From Mesorhizobium amorphae CCNWGS0123 (lineage in GTDB: Bacteria; Pseudomonadota; Alphaproteobacteria; Rhizobiales; Rhizobiaceae), in NCBI RefSeq assembly GCF_001686985.1, contig NZ_CP015318.1, positions 6,012,001 through 6,076,000 of the forward strand: DNA of 64,000 bases, given 5' to 3'. How positions within the stretch are numbered: the first letter of the stretch is position 1; every line of letters starts with the position of its first letter. Both the position numbers and the translations under genes were made by a program. Under the pieces are notes generated by a model. The model was not told the DNA's origin. It saw nothing but the letters and a program-made list of their open reading frames with translations, and did no database searches. Positions 35,422 to 43,579 of this stretch are shown here, one piece after another.

Positions 35422-36411
35422 TCAATACGGGCAGGCGTTGTCCGACATGTAGTCGTGCACCTTGACGGTGCCGGCGATGATGTCGGCCTTGGCCTTCTCG
35501 ACGGCCGTCTTCATCGCGTCGTCGACAAGCGCCTTGTTGTTGTCGTCCATGGCGTAGTCGACGCCGCCTTCCTTGAGGCCGAGGTCGTTGATGCCGCCGG
35601 TGAACTTGTCGTTCTTGGCGTCCATGAAGGTGTTGTAGACGGCGACGTCGACGCGCTTGACCATCGAGGTCAGCACCTTGCCGGGCTGCAGGCCGTTCTG
35701 GTTGGAATCGACGCCGATGCCGAGCTTGCCGGAATCGGCCGCTGCCTGCAGCACGCCGACGCCGGTGCCGCCGGCCGCGGCGTAGATCACATCCGCGCCC
35801 TGGTCGATCTGCGTCTTGGCGATCTCGCCGCCCTTGGCCGGGTCGTTCCAGGCGGCGGGCGTGTCACCCGTCATGTTCTGGATGACGTCGGTCGCCCCTG
35901 CCGACTTGGCGCCGCCGACATAACCGCAGCCGAACTTGCGGATCAGCGGAATGTCCATGCCGCCGATGAAGCCGACCTTCTTGGACTTCGAGGCCATCGC
36001 CGCCATCACGCCGACCAGATAGGAGCCTTCTTGCTCCTTGTAGACGACGGAGCGGACATTGGGCTTGTCGACGACCATGTCGATGATGGCGAACTTGGTG
36101 TCAGGGAATTCAGCGGCGATCTTGTCCAGCGCGTCAGCCCAGGAGAAGCCCGCCATGACGATCGGATTGCGGCCGTCCTCGGCGAAGCGGCGCAGCGCCT
36201 GCTCGCGCTGGGTGGCGTTGGAGACCTCGAATTCGACATAGGCAATGCCGGTCTCGGTCTTGAATTTTTCAGCGCCGTTGTAGGACGCCTCGTTGAAGGA
36301 TTTGTCGAACTTGCCGCCAAGATCATAGAGAATGGCTGGCTGGATATCGGCGGCGAAGGCCGGAAGAACCATTGCGGTTGCGGCCAGGAGGCCGAGAACA
36401 ATACGTTTCAT
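35422..36411 (-). CDS. BMP family ABC transporter substrate-binding protein (nucleoside)
   Basis: A 329-residue periplasmic protein with a signal peptide (MKRIVLGLLAATAMVLPAFA) and the BMP-family core: GGKFDKSFNEASYNGAEKF near the N-terminus, GMDIPLIRKFGCGYVGG and YAAAGGTGVGVLQAA. Family members bind purine nucleosides. It has its own terminator and promoter region and lies 1.4 kb from the ABC genes, separated by slyX and two other genes. Both are transcribed on the minus strand. It very probably supplies the importer at 30411-34052. Confidence 0.93.
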   Translation of the reverse strand: MKRIVLGLLAATAMVLPAFAADIQPAILYDLGGKFDKSFNEASYNGAEKFKTETGIAYVEFEVSNATQREQALRRFAEDGRNPIVMAGFSWADALDKIAAEFPDTKFAIIDMVVDKPNVRSVVYKEQEGSYLVGVMAAMASKSKKVGFIGGMDIPLIRKFGCGYVGGAKSAGATDVIQNMTGDTPAAWNDPAKGGEIAKTQIDQGADVIYAAAGGTGVGVLQAAADSGKLGIGVDSNQNGLQPGKVLTSMVKRVDVAVYNTFMDAKNDKFTGGINDLGLKEGGVDYAMDDNNKALVDDAMKTAVEKAKADIIAGTVKVHDYMSDNACPY

Positions 36412-36654
36412 GTGATCCACACCCTGTCGGTTATTTTTCCGTTGTACACCGCGTCCTGCCCGGTTCTCCGGCAGGCACGCGACGTCAGGCAGGAGTGTAC
36501 TCCCCTCCCGCTCCGGGCCAATCTGGCACGGCCCGAAACAAAATTCACGCGGAATTTTGACCTTTTGGAAAAGCATGCCGCGGGCGGGTTGCGGCGCCCA
36601 CCATTCCGTTCGCCAAGCCGCCGTAAGGTTGTTCGTGCTGGTGGTCCGCAAACG

Positions 36655-36975
36655 TCAGGTCGCGGCGAATTCATTGCGCCGCTGCCGCCGGTAGCCGACG
36701 GCATAGAGCAGGAAGGCCAGCACCGCGAACACGGCAAAGCCGGGCTGGCCGAGCACAAAGGCGATGGCGCCGTCCCACAGCAGCGGGCTGGCCTTTTCGC
36801 GCACGTAGCTTTCGAAGGCCGCGCGGGTGTCGGGGGAGACCGCCAGCCAGCTTGCGTTGAGCGGCGTCATGACAAGCGCCGAGGCCGCCACCGAGCGCGT
36901 CGCATCGACCACCGCCATGATGACGGAAATCGAAAGCGCGACCATCGCCGCGAGACGAAAGATGAAACGGAACAT
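36655..36975 (-). CDS. conserved membrane protein of unknown function
   Basis: A 106-residue protein with an N-terminal hydrophobic segment (residues ~5-23) and a second one near 78-96 (GFAVFAVLAFLLYAVGY) ending in basic RRQRRNE. The ATG at 36975 has AGGAAG nine bases ahead. I do not recognise a family. The frame continues open upstream through the neighbouring gene on the same strand, but that part is out of phase with the real gene there. Function unknown. Confidence 0.65.
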   Translation of the reverse strand: MFRFIFRLAAMVALSISVIMAVVDATRSVAASALVMTPLNASWLAVSPDTRAAFESYVREKASPLLWDGAIAFVLGQPGFAVFAVLAFLLYAVGYRRQRRNEFAAT

Positions 36976-37091
36976 CCAGACTTCCTCCCCAGGATTTCCC
37001 TGGCCCCTCCCTTGGGCCCGGTTACGTCCCTTCCCGTCAGAGAGATAGAACGCGCCTGCCCGGACGGCAATCGTGACACGCGAATTTGAAA

Positions 37092-37793
37092 TTACGCGAC
37101 CGGCCTGGCTCTTCGCCGATTCACGCGCCAGACGGCAAACAGCCCGCCGGCGATGGCGCCGACAACCAGCCCGGCCAGGCCGATGAACACGGCGAAATAG
37201 CCGCAGGCGCCTTCGAAACAGCTCATGTCCGTGATTTCGGCGATCAGCGAGCCGGCGGCAAATCCGACGCCGGCGCCGAGCACCGCGCCGAGGAGGATGC
37301 CGAGCAAAGCGGCAACGACCGAAACCAGAACCGACGGGCTTTCGGCTTCCGGCTTGGCATAGACCGTCTCGGAGCCCGAGCCGCGCCGCAAAAGATAGAT
37401 GCAGAGCACGCCGATGGCGATTTCGCCCAGGCTGAAGACAAGCCCTTGCGCTGAAAATCCGAAATCCGGCGCGAGCAGCACATAGGCCAGCCTCGCCGCC
37501 AGCCAAACGATGGTGACGACTTGCCAGATGATGAAATGACGCGGAAAGCGCGCCGAGCGGTTGAAGGCAAGGCCGAGCAGGTAAAGACCCCACAGAATGG
37601 TGACGATACCGCCGGCAAGACCGCTGTAGATGAAGTATGCGACGCTGTCCGGCAGGTCGTAGCCGCCGATCACCCGCCATGACGAGATCAGGCCATAGGC
37701 CGAAAGCGCCATGGTGATGCAAAGCCACGCCACCGGCACGTAGGCCAAGCCGCTGTCCGGCCGCCTGGCCGGCTCCTGGTTGATGGATGTCAT
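37092..37793 (-). CDS. membrane protein, possibly DUF2569-related
   Basis: A 233-residue protein. The first 125 residues have four hydrophobic segments in a pattern similar to DUF2569 (YDLPDSVAYFIYSGL, then SARFPRHFIIWQVV). The C-terminal half has two more, rich in Gly and Ala (GILLGAVLGAGVGFAAGSL and VGAIAGGLFAVWRVNRRR). The ATG at 37793 begins MTSINQEPARR. Function is unknown, and the DUF2569 relation is only a visual impression. Confidence 0.7.
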   Translation of the reverse strand: MTSINQEPARRPDSGLAYVPVAWLCITMALSAYGLISSWRVIGGYDLPDSVAYFIYSGLAGGIVTILWGLYLLGLAFNRSARFPRHFIIWQVVTIVWLAARLAYVLLAPDFGFSAQGLVFSLGEIAIGVLCIYLLRRGSGSETVYAKPEAESPSVLVSVVAALLGILLGAVLGAGVGFAAGSLIAEITDMSCFEGACGYFAVFIGLAGLVVGAIAGGLFAVWRVNRRRARPVA

Positions 37794-38154
37794 GTGCCGA
37801 CAATGCCCCCGCAAAGCCTTAAATCCACTCGACAGGGGACGGCTGGCGAAGTCAAGCAACGACAGGCTGTGCCGCGCTGCCTGTGCACATTATTCGCCCG
37901 CCGCCGTGCCGAAAAGCACCGCGCCGGCGGCATCGCCGACGATCCGTGCGCGGCAAAGCCGGCGAAGCGCCATTATGGCTTGGCATTCGCCGCGGGATCG
38001 ACTAGATGAGCCCCGCGCCTGTTGCTTCGACGGCTTCAGGTGCAGGGAAGGGTTGCCCGCGGTTGACGGCGCCCACGACGCGGAGGTTCCGCCCCCAAGG
38101 GAATGCATGTCCCCAACCCGCGCGGCAAAACCGGCCGGCGCGCCATGCAAGGAC
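37794..38154. other. intergenic stretch before tRNA-Ser
   Basis: About 360 bases without a convincing gene. Short frames on both strands have no start signal or family resemblance. It should contain the promoter of the tRNA and that of the minus-strand membrane gene; no clear -35/-10 pair was found. Confidence 0.6.
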
Positions 38155-38244
38155 GGAGAGGTGGCCGAGTGGTTGAAGGCGCACGCCTGGAAAGTGTGTT
38201 TACGGGAGACCGTAACGCGGGTTCGAATCCCGCTCTCTCCGCCA
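38155..38244 (+). tRNA. tRNA-Ser (anticodon GGA)
   Basis: A 90-base serine tRNA with encoded CCA. The acceptor stem GGAGAGG pairs with TCTCTCC, the anticodon GGA is at 38189-38191 in a CACGC/GTGTG stem, a long variable arm (TACGGGAGACCGTA) marks class II, and the T arm is GCGGG-TTCGAAT-CCCGC. Its 3' end is the attachment site used by the island that follows. Confidence 0.97.
38228..38244 (+). repeat. attL core at the tRNA-Ser 3' end
   Basis: TCCCGCTCTCTCCGCCA, the last bases of the tRNA. The same 17 bases recur at 54384-54400, and 14 of them at 51307-51320. This is the usual arrangement for tyrosine integrases that use tRNA 3' ends and restore the gene. Confidence 0.85.
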
Positions 38245-38921
38245 TTTATGTCAATTAACACAATAAAATCAACACTTTAACCGGAAATGGTTGTTTCGAC
38301 CCACATTTCTACCCACATGGGATTATTTTCCTATCTTATGCACCCCAGGCCATCGGGCGGCGGACTCGGTGGGCCAGGGCTAAAGCCCTCCTTAGAACAG
38401 TCCTAGGTGGATTTTTGGGTGGCGCCCATGCCGCATTGCTGCCGGGGGAAGAAGCGGCGGTAGTTCAAAGTATGGCTAATACACAACGTGTAACAGCCAT
38501 ACCAACAGCTGCCGGTGCGGCCGTTGCCACAGCCGAAGATGCGGGCCGATTGGCCCCCGGTGCTCAACGCGCGGCGAACGTTCTCGACAGCAATCCGGTC
38601 ACGCGCTCGCCAGTGACGGACACACTGACTCCCGACCAAACCCGTCCCTCGCGACTCCTTCCCGCGCACCAACTCGTAAGAGTGTCGAATAGCACCGCGC
38701 GACTCCCGGCTTGCAAATTCTACTAGTCGACTCCTGTCTAGAGTATTTTTCGATCAGTTTTAAGTATGTCTATTGCGCAAGGTTCAATATACGGCTTTCA
38801 CCTAGCTATCAGAAAATATACTTCCAAGCATCCAAAGTATGGCTTTTCGATTTCCATTGACTACGATGGGACACGGACGCACAATCATCCGTCCGGACAT
38901 GGGGTCCGCACGGAGACGACA
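38245..38921. other. non-coding left end of island 1
   Basis: I see no supported gene in about 680 bases. It has ACCCACAT twice (38299-38306 and 38311-38318), which may be integrase arm sites because ACCCACA occurs again beside the integrase, and an AGGGCT-aa-AGCCCT hairpin at 38376-38389. Frames here (for example 38415-38726) have no ribosome site and unlikely composition. Confidence 0.5.
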
Positions 38922-39116
38922 ATGACTACATTTATCAGGAGACCAGAAGTTCTTACACGAACCGGCCTCAGCGTGTCAACACTTTATGAGTTGATCAAAG
39001 CTGGCCGGTTCCCGAAGCCGCTGAAGATCGGCCTGACCGCCGTAGCCTGGGATGCCGATGAGATTCAGCGATGGCAGGAACGCAAAATCGCGGAACGCGA
39101 CACCGCAGCAGCGTAA
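38922..39116 (+). CDS. AlpA family phage regulatory protein
   Basis: A 64-residue DNA-binding protein of the AlpA/excisionase-like MerR-fold type: FIRRPEVLTRTGLSVSTLYELIK followed by GRFPKPLKIG and AVAWDADEIQRWQERK. AlpA proteins activate integrase or excision genes in P4-like elements. The frame opens at 38766, but the ATG at 38922 has CGGAGAC in front and the family starts there. It is the first gene of the plus-strand block leading to vapE, so it is probably the island's early regulator. Confidence 0.92.
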   Translation: MTTFIRRPEVLTRTGLSVSTLYELIKAGRFPKPLKIGLTAVAWDADEIQRWQERKIAERDTAAA

Positions 39117-39128
39117 GGAGAAACGAAC

Positions 39129-39506
39129 ATGGACGAAACATCCTTCACCGCCCTCAAGAAGGGCATCGCCCCTGCGACGCAGGCCCCGACGCCCCCGCCG
39201 CCTCCGCGCAGCAAATACTACGAGTCCTTTGTCGACTTCGTCTCAGACAAGGATTTGCATGAGGGCGCGCAGAACAGGAACGAAATCGCGTCGTTCGCCA
39301 AAGAACCGTGGCGAAGCGAGCAGCAGCAAGCCCATGAGCGGGATCAGCGGCGGCAGACCGAAGCCGAAAGGGTGGCGGGGGAACTTCTGGCGCTCGCGCC
39401 GGATGCGCCCGACGAGTTCGCCCCCCTCGTCCGATCCTATCCGTGGCTTGCGGCATACCTGCTGCCGGTCTTCGTCAAAGCGAGGAAGCACGATGCCACG
39501 CCCTAA
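39129..39506 (+). CDS. hypothetical island protein
   Basis: A 125-residue protein starting 12 bases after the AlpA stop with an AAGGAGAAA site. The N-terminus has a Pro-rich stretch (APTPPPPPRSK), the middle is charged (EQQQAHERDQRRQTEAER) and may be helical, and the C-terminus is Ala/Leu rich. No family recognised. It overlaps the next gene by 14 bases, so it belongs to the AlpA-vapE transcript. Confidence 0.65.
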   Translation: MDETSFTALKKGIAPATQAPTPPPPPRSKYYESFVDFVSDKDLHEGAQNRNEIASFAKEPWRSEQQQAHERDQRRQTEAERVAGELLALAPDAPDEFAPLVRSYPWLAAYLLPVFVKARKHDATP

Positions 39507-39906
39507 GACAAAGCGTCGGCGGAACAAGGTCGCGGAGGTTCAAGCGATCCTCCGTGACCTGAAGTTCTCCCCTGACGGCAGGCACGACTTCGCAGATCAA
39601 GTCATGGCTCATCTCCGCCCAGACAATCTGGTGGTGATCATGAGAGCACTCATGCTGCTTTCCGATTATCACCCCGATGTCGAGATGAAGTTCCGCCAGT
39701 TCATCACTGCGCGCTGCCGGGAGTGGGTGGCCGAGATGATGCAAATGCCAGAGTTCGAACGATGGCGGGCGTCCAGCACCTCGATGCGGGCCATGGGCAT
39801 CGAGCCGAGCCCCGAACTCTTAGCGACGGAAGCCCGCATAAGATTTCTGGCTGCGCGAGAATTGGAGCGTCGAGGGATGGGCCATCTCATTCCCCGAGTC
39901 CATTGA
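39493..39906 (+). CDS. hypothetical island protein
   Basis: A 137-residue protein starting at the ATG at 39493, which is preceded by GAGGAAG and lies inside the end of the upstream gene. The N-terminus is basic (MPRPKTKRRRNKVAE) and the rest looks helical, with no motif I can name. Basic start and position upstream of vapE would fit a nucleic-acid-binding accessory protein, but this is a guess. Confidence 0.65.
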   Translation: MPRPKTKRRRNKVAEVQAILRDLKFSPDGRHDFADQVMAHLRPDNLVVIMRALMLLSDYHPDVEMKFRQFITARCREWVAEMMQMPEFERWRASSTSMRAMGIEPSPELLATEARIRFLAARELERRGMGHLIPRVH

Positions 39907-39911
39907 GATGG

Positions 39912-40004
39912 GAGCGCCCCGCACCGCAACCGACAGCCGAAGGGTATGGCGAATCGATTTAATCGAAAAGCCATATCAGCTCCGCGCGGGGCGTTCGCTT
40001 TTTC
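39912..40004 (+). other. nested stem-loop region
   Basis: Three nested pairings: CGCCCCGC (39915-39922) with GCGGGGCG (39986-39993), TATGGC (39945-39950) with GCCATA (39970-39975), and TCGAT with ATCGA at 39954-39966. The structure is followed by TTCGCTTTTTCCCC, which could make it a terminator, a structured RNA or a protein-binding site within the replication block. Confidence 0.5.
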
Positions 40005-40054
40005 CCCTGATCGTAATTTTCTGGATCGTGCTGGCAACCTGACGGAGTTCGGAA

Positions 40055-40282
40055 ATGGGTGATGTGATTTCATTTGAAAAGGCGCGAGCTAAGCAGCGCA
40101 GACCGCCCGATCCGCTGGTTGATCCGGCGTTCGTGACAGCGTGGGAGGCGATCTTCGAGGCGCTGGAACTCGTGGAGACCATTCAATTGCCGAGGACGGA
40201 GCGAGCGCGGGAACTGCTTCTGCGGGGATTGGGCGTGATGCTTGAAAGGGAACAGAGGAGATTGGGCCAGTGCGCGAAGTGA
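40055..40282 (+). CDS. small hypothetical island protein
   Basis: A 75-residue protein with an ACGGAG site ahead of ATG 40055. The N-terminus MGDVISFEKARAKQRR is like many small mobile-element proteins, and the rest is helical (AWEAIFEALELVETIQL). It overlaps vapE by 13 bases, so the two are translationally coupled. Function unknown. Confidence 0.65.
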   Translation: MGDVISFEKARAKQRRPPDPLVDPAFVTAWEAIFEALELVETIQLPRTERARELLLRGLGVMLEREQRRLGQCAK

Positions 40283-41727
40283 TGAAAGCGGAGACTTTGG
40301 ATTGGGAAGTGGTGGGGCCGCTCACGGAGGAGGATATGGCGGCGCTGACGGCGGAGGCCGAGGCGGAGTGGAGCGCGTTTGAGCGCGGGCAAGAAAAGCC
40401 GACGGGGGGCGGCAACGGGCCGCTGGTGAAGATGTTCGCGGAGCAACTGACCCGGAAGCAGCAGGCGTCCGCAGTCCCCGCCCCGGCCAAGACGGAGGAA
40501 GGCTCGGCGGAACTTAGCCGGGTGAGAAATCCCAGTGGGATTGTGGCTTCGCTGGATAATGCGGTGATGGCGATACGGAAACTCGGGGTCGTGTTTCGGT
40601 TTGATGAGTTCCGGCAAAAGGTCATCTGCGAGGGCTTGGAAGGGCGGCTCGGCGTGACGATGGAGGACATCGTTCTGCATGTTCGGAGGGCGGTGATCCA
40701 GACGCTTGGGTTCGATCCAGAGCCCACACACACGCGGGATGCGATCCGCCTTCTGGCACAAGAGAACTCCTTCAACCCGGTGCTCGACTACATCGATGCT
40801 CCGCAGTGGGATGGGGTGTCGAGGATCGACACATGGGTGAGCGTGTATCTCGGAGCGGAAGACAACGAGCTGAACCGGGCGTTTGGGCGAGCGGTCTTGA
40901 TCGCGGGCGTTCGGAGGGCGCGCCGCCCCGGATGCAAGTTCGACTGCGTGCTGGTGCTTGAGGGACCGCAGGGGCGCGGTAAGTCGAGCGTACTTAAGAT
41001 CATGGCCGGGGGCGAAGATTTCTTCTCGGACGAGATCGTTATCGGCGTGAGCTACAAGGAGCAGCAAGAACTGCTCCAAGGGAAGTGGATTGTGGAACTG
41101 CCGGAACTGGCCGGGCTAGCCCGCGCGGAGATTAGGGGAGTAAAACAGTTCGTATCGAAGCAGTACGACCGAGCGCGGGGGGCGTTCCAGCGCTCGGTGG
41201 AAGAGATGCCCCGCCGGTGTATTTTCGTGGGCACGACAAATGACTCTCAGTACCTCCGCGATGTGACCGGGAACCGGAGGTTCTGGCCGGTGACGGTGGG
41301 CAAGATTGATCTGAAGGGGCTGGCTGAAGACATGCCCCAGCTTTGGGCCGAGGCTGCGATGGCGGAACGCGAGGCCCCCGATCCGATTTCGATCCCGGAA
41401 AGGCTTTGGGCTGCTGCTGAGGAACGACAGGCTGAGAGGGTGGCGGGCGACCCGTGGGAGGACGTGCTGCTGAGCGCCTTGCCCGCGTATGCGAAAGTTG
41501 CGGAAGGCGAGCTTCGGATATCCACTCAAACGGTCTTCGAGAAGATCATGAACATAGATATGCGCCAAGCGCGGATGGCCGACTACCGGCGCCTGGGCGA
41601 TTGCATGCGTAAGCTTGGCTGGAGCGGGCCGAAGGTCCTCCGGCTCGATGGCGCTAACGTGAAGGGCTTGGAAAGCGGCTCTGAAGTTGAGCGGGTGATA
41701 TGGCTCTTGCGCGCGCTACCGGTGTAA
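40270..41727 (+). CDS. VapE domain-containing protein (primase/AAA+ ATPase-like)
   Basis: A 485-residue protein. The N-terminal ~190 residues are a variable linker. Residues ~185-450 are the virulence-associated E ATPase domain with Walker A EGPQGRGKSS at 231-240, FFSDEIVIG, and EEMPRRCIFVGTTNDSQYLRDVTGNRRFWPV. VapE-type proteins are SF3-like helicase/primase components used by phage satellites and plasmid-like islands for their own replication. The start is a GTG within the preceding gene. A block of short repeats follows directly and may be its origin. It is the core gene of island 1. Confidence 0.92.
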   Translation: MREVMKAETLDWEVVGPLTEEDMAALTAEAEAEWSAFERGQEKPTGGGNGPLVKMFAEQLTRKQQASAVPAPAKTEEGSAELSRVRNPSGIVASLDNAVMAIRKLGVVFRFDEFRQKVICEGLEGRLGVTMEDIVLHVRRAVIQTLGFDPEPTHTRDAIRLLAQENSFNPVLDYIDAPQWDGVSRIDTWVSVYLGAEDNELNRAFGRAVLIAGVRRARRPGCKFDCVLVLEGPQGRGKSSVLKIMAGGEDFFSDEIVIGVSYKEQQELLQGKWIVELPELAGLARAEIRGVKQFVSKQYDRARGAFQRSVEEMPRRCIFVGTTNDSQYLRDVTGNRRFWPVTVGKIDLKGLAEDMPQLWAEAAMAEREAPDPISIPERLWAAAEERQAERVAGDPWEDVLLSALPAYAKVAEGELRISTQTVFEKIMNIDMRQARMADYRRLGDCMRKLGWSGPKVLRLDGANVKGLESGSEVERVIWLLRALPV

Positions 41728-41823
41728 CCGGTCGCTACCGGTAGCGCCTATAGACTTTCCGGCGTGATATATCACAACCCAACAATGGTAAATGGACCGG
41801 TAGAACCGGTAGAAGCGGTAGAA
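41714..41823 (+). repeat. iteron-like repeat block and palindromes after vapE
   Basis: CGCTACCGGT occurs at 41714-41723 (spanning the vapE stop) and 41733-41742, where it becomes the perfect 14-base palindrome CGCTACCGGTAGCG (41733-41746). GTGATATATCAC at 41764-41775 is another perfect palindrome. Three 9-base tandem units follow at 41797-41823 (CCGGTAGAA, CCGGTAGAA, GCGGTAGAA), and related CGCTACCG units continue to about 41885. This suits a replication origin bound by the element's initiator. Confidence 0.55.
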
Positions 41824-41911
41824 GTCGTTCAAAAACAACAATTTAAGTCGCTACCGCCCCGCTACCACATCTACCGCTTGGCGGAGGCAGGTCGCCCAAA
41901 ACGAGGAAGAA

Positions 41912-42253
41912 ATGACTGAACCCGAAATCAGCCCGGCGCTGCGAAAGCTGCTGGACATCATGACCTCACCGGAGGTGCCCGTGGCGCGGTCCATCGCTGC
42001 TGCGCGAGCGATCATCGAATACGAAGCGCCTCCCGAAGTCTTCGACCTCACCTACCGGTTTCTCATGGGCGTGGCCGAAGACCCCAACTCGGACGTCGGC
42101 TTGCAGTTGAAGGCCCTTGAACTCATTCGCAAGGTCGAGGCGCGGCGTGTATCGCCGGGGACGACGAAGGGGGCGGACCCAATGGAGGGGCTCGGCCTGC
42201 GATTGGAAGCGGCGCGGGTGAGGGCGGAGGCGAAGCGGAAGGCGGTGAACTAG
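41912..42253 (+). CDS. hypothetical island protein
   Basis: A 113-residue, mostly helical protein (SPALRKLLDIM, VARSIAAARAIIEYEAP, LQLKALELIRKVEARR) with a basic C-terminus (AARVRAEAKRKAVN). A GAGGAAG site precedes the ATG. The helical repeat pattern vaguely recalls small terminase-like or HEAT-like proteins, but I cannot assign it. It lies just after the repeat block. Confidence 0.6.
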   Translation: MTEPEISPALRKLLDIMTSPEVPVARSIAAARAIIEYEAPPEVFDLTYRFLMGVAEDPNSDVGLQLKALELIRKVEARRVSPGTTKGADPMEGLGLRLEAARVRAEAKRKAVN

Positions 42254-42419
42254 GCGCAGTTTCTGTTGCGGGCCGGTTGAGGTGGATGGGTTTGGGGCGC
42301 GGTTGGAAAAAGCAAGGGCTATACACAATTCGAGCATTGCCGACTAAGAGTTGGCCGAAGTGGGCGGAAGTCTGATAATCAGTGATGGCCACGCATGAAG
42401 AGCTTGCAGGGGAACTCTG

Positions 42420-42743
42420 ATGTCGGAAATCCTTCGTATAGGGCGGATCATTCACGGTGAAACGGACGCTAAGTCGCTCCAAGACGGTATGACGATTGTC
42501 TTCGAGAAGTCACTTACGCCGCTCTTTGAAACTGACATGCTTGTTGTCGAAATGACCAGCGGCGAAATCGTCCTTCACGTGTTGGAGAATGACGGTGATA
42601 CAATCGCGGTGAGCGGGCCTTCCCCAGGTCAGGGAAATTGGCACTTCCACTTAGACAAACAGCAAGGGAACACATGGGTGGTCCGGCTTGAACCACAGCA
42701 CATCGAACTTTTGCAGCTGCTGGGAAGGCGTCAGTCTCAATGA
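42420..42743 (+). CDS. hypothetical protein, first gene of a coupled pair
   Basis: A 107-residue protein, beta-rich by pattern (FETDMLVVEMTSGEIVLHVLEN, GDTIAVSGPS, TWVVRLEPQHIELLQLLG). AGGGGA precedes the ATG. Its stop overlaps the next start by four bases (ATGA). No recognised family. It may be a small partner or antidote of the following gene, by analogy only. Confidence 0.6.
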   Translation: MSEILRIGRIIHGETDAKSLQDGMTIVFEKSLTPLFETDMLVVEMTSGEIVLHVLENDGDTIAVSGPSPGQGNWHFHLDKQQGNTWVVRLEPQHIELLQLLGRRQSQ

Positions 42744-43399
42744 AATCCGAGGAGGCTGAAGAAATCGGTCTAACGCTGCCGTCCAGTTTCAACTCGCATG
42801 ATGCCTCCGAACTGCAAGCGCAACTGCGCCCGTATCTGAATATCGGGCCGCCGCAGTACTTCTTCACAAAGTCGCTTGACCCGGAGAAGGTCATCCAGCT
42901 CATTGGAAACGCTCCCCTCTGGTGGGCGTTTGGCACAGCGGCAACTGCCTTTCTGGTGTCCCTCGGTACGACCACCGGAAAACGCGTCGCGGACGATATT
43001 TATGAACTCGCAAAGTCGGCACTGAAGCGAAAGGAGGCGGCTCCCGTTGCGAACGTAAGTGAGGCATTGGCAAGGGCCCTTAACCAAGCCGGTCCACGCG
43101 CTTCACTCGTCGTAGGAATTGCCGTTCCAGATTCGCATTGGGGAACGGCCCTCGTCATCCGTGAGCCTGACACCGAAAAGATCGCGATCGACCTTTCGCG
43201 CTTTGCAGTCAATGCAGCTGAATTGTCACGCGCGATGAACGAGCAGCTGAAGGCCGGCCAAAAACCGCTTGGCCGAGCGTTCATAACTTTCGAGGGCGAC
43301 GAAGTGGTCGTTAGCTGGATCGACCAGGAAGATCTCGCCAAGCACAAAATGCGCCTGCCGGACCTTTCGAAGAAGGGCAGCCCCGACCAGTCCGGCTGA
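42740..43399 (+). CDS. hypothetical protein with one possible membrane segment
   Basis: A 219-residue protein with a hydrophobic stretch at about residues 57-76 (APLWWAFGTAATAFLVSLG) and a soluble C-terminal half with alternating beta-type segments (ASLVVGIAVPDSHWGTALVI, RAFITFEGDEVVVSWI). Translation is coupled to the 107-residue gene. Unrecognised. Its place directly ahead of the DUF262-HEPN pair, in the cargo section, makes a defence-related role possible. Confidence 0.65.
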   Translation: MKSEEAEEIGLTLPSSFNSHDASELQAQLRPYLNIGPPQYFFTKSLDPEKVIQLIGNAPLWWAFGTAATAFLVSLGTTTGKRVADDIYELAKSALKRKEAAPVANVSEALARALNQAGPRASLVVGIAVPDSHWGTALVIREPDTEKIAIDLSRFAVNAAELSRAMNEQLKAGQKPLGRAFITFEGDEVVVSWIDQEDLAKHKMRLPDLSKKGSPDQSG

Positions 43400-43579
43400 C
43401 AATATCGGCGCACTGGTAGCGATCTATCCATCTCGCCACACCACGCTTCTCTCCCATCGAATCTCGCCCAGCCGCCAAAAATCGAATCGTGTGCAAATTG
43501 TAGCGGGCGAGGACGAAGTATAGTCGTTGAAGGGTGAACATCGTGGTAGAGGCAAAATCAGCCAAAAGGATGCAAGGAA

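Noticed and set aside
37780..38280. Frame running over the tRNA-Ser gene
   Set aside because: It would translate a tRNA; no family and no ribosome site.
38415..38726. 103-codon frame near the left end of the island
   Set aside because: No ribosome site and unnatural composition; treated as non-coding.
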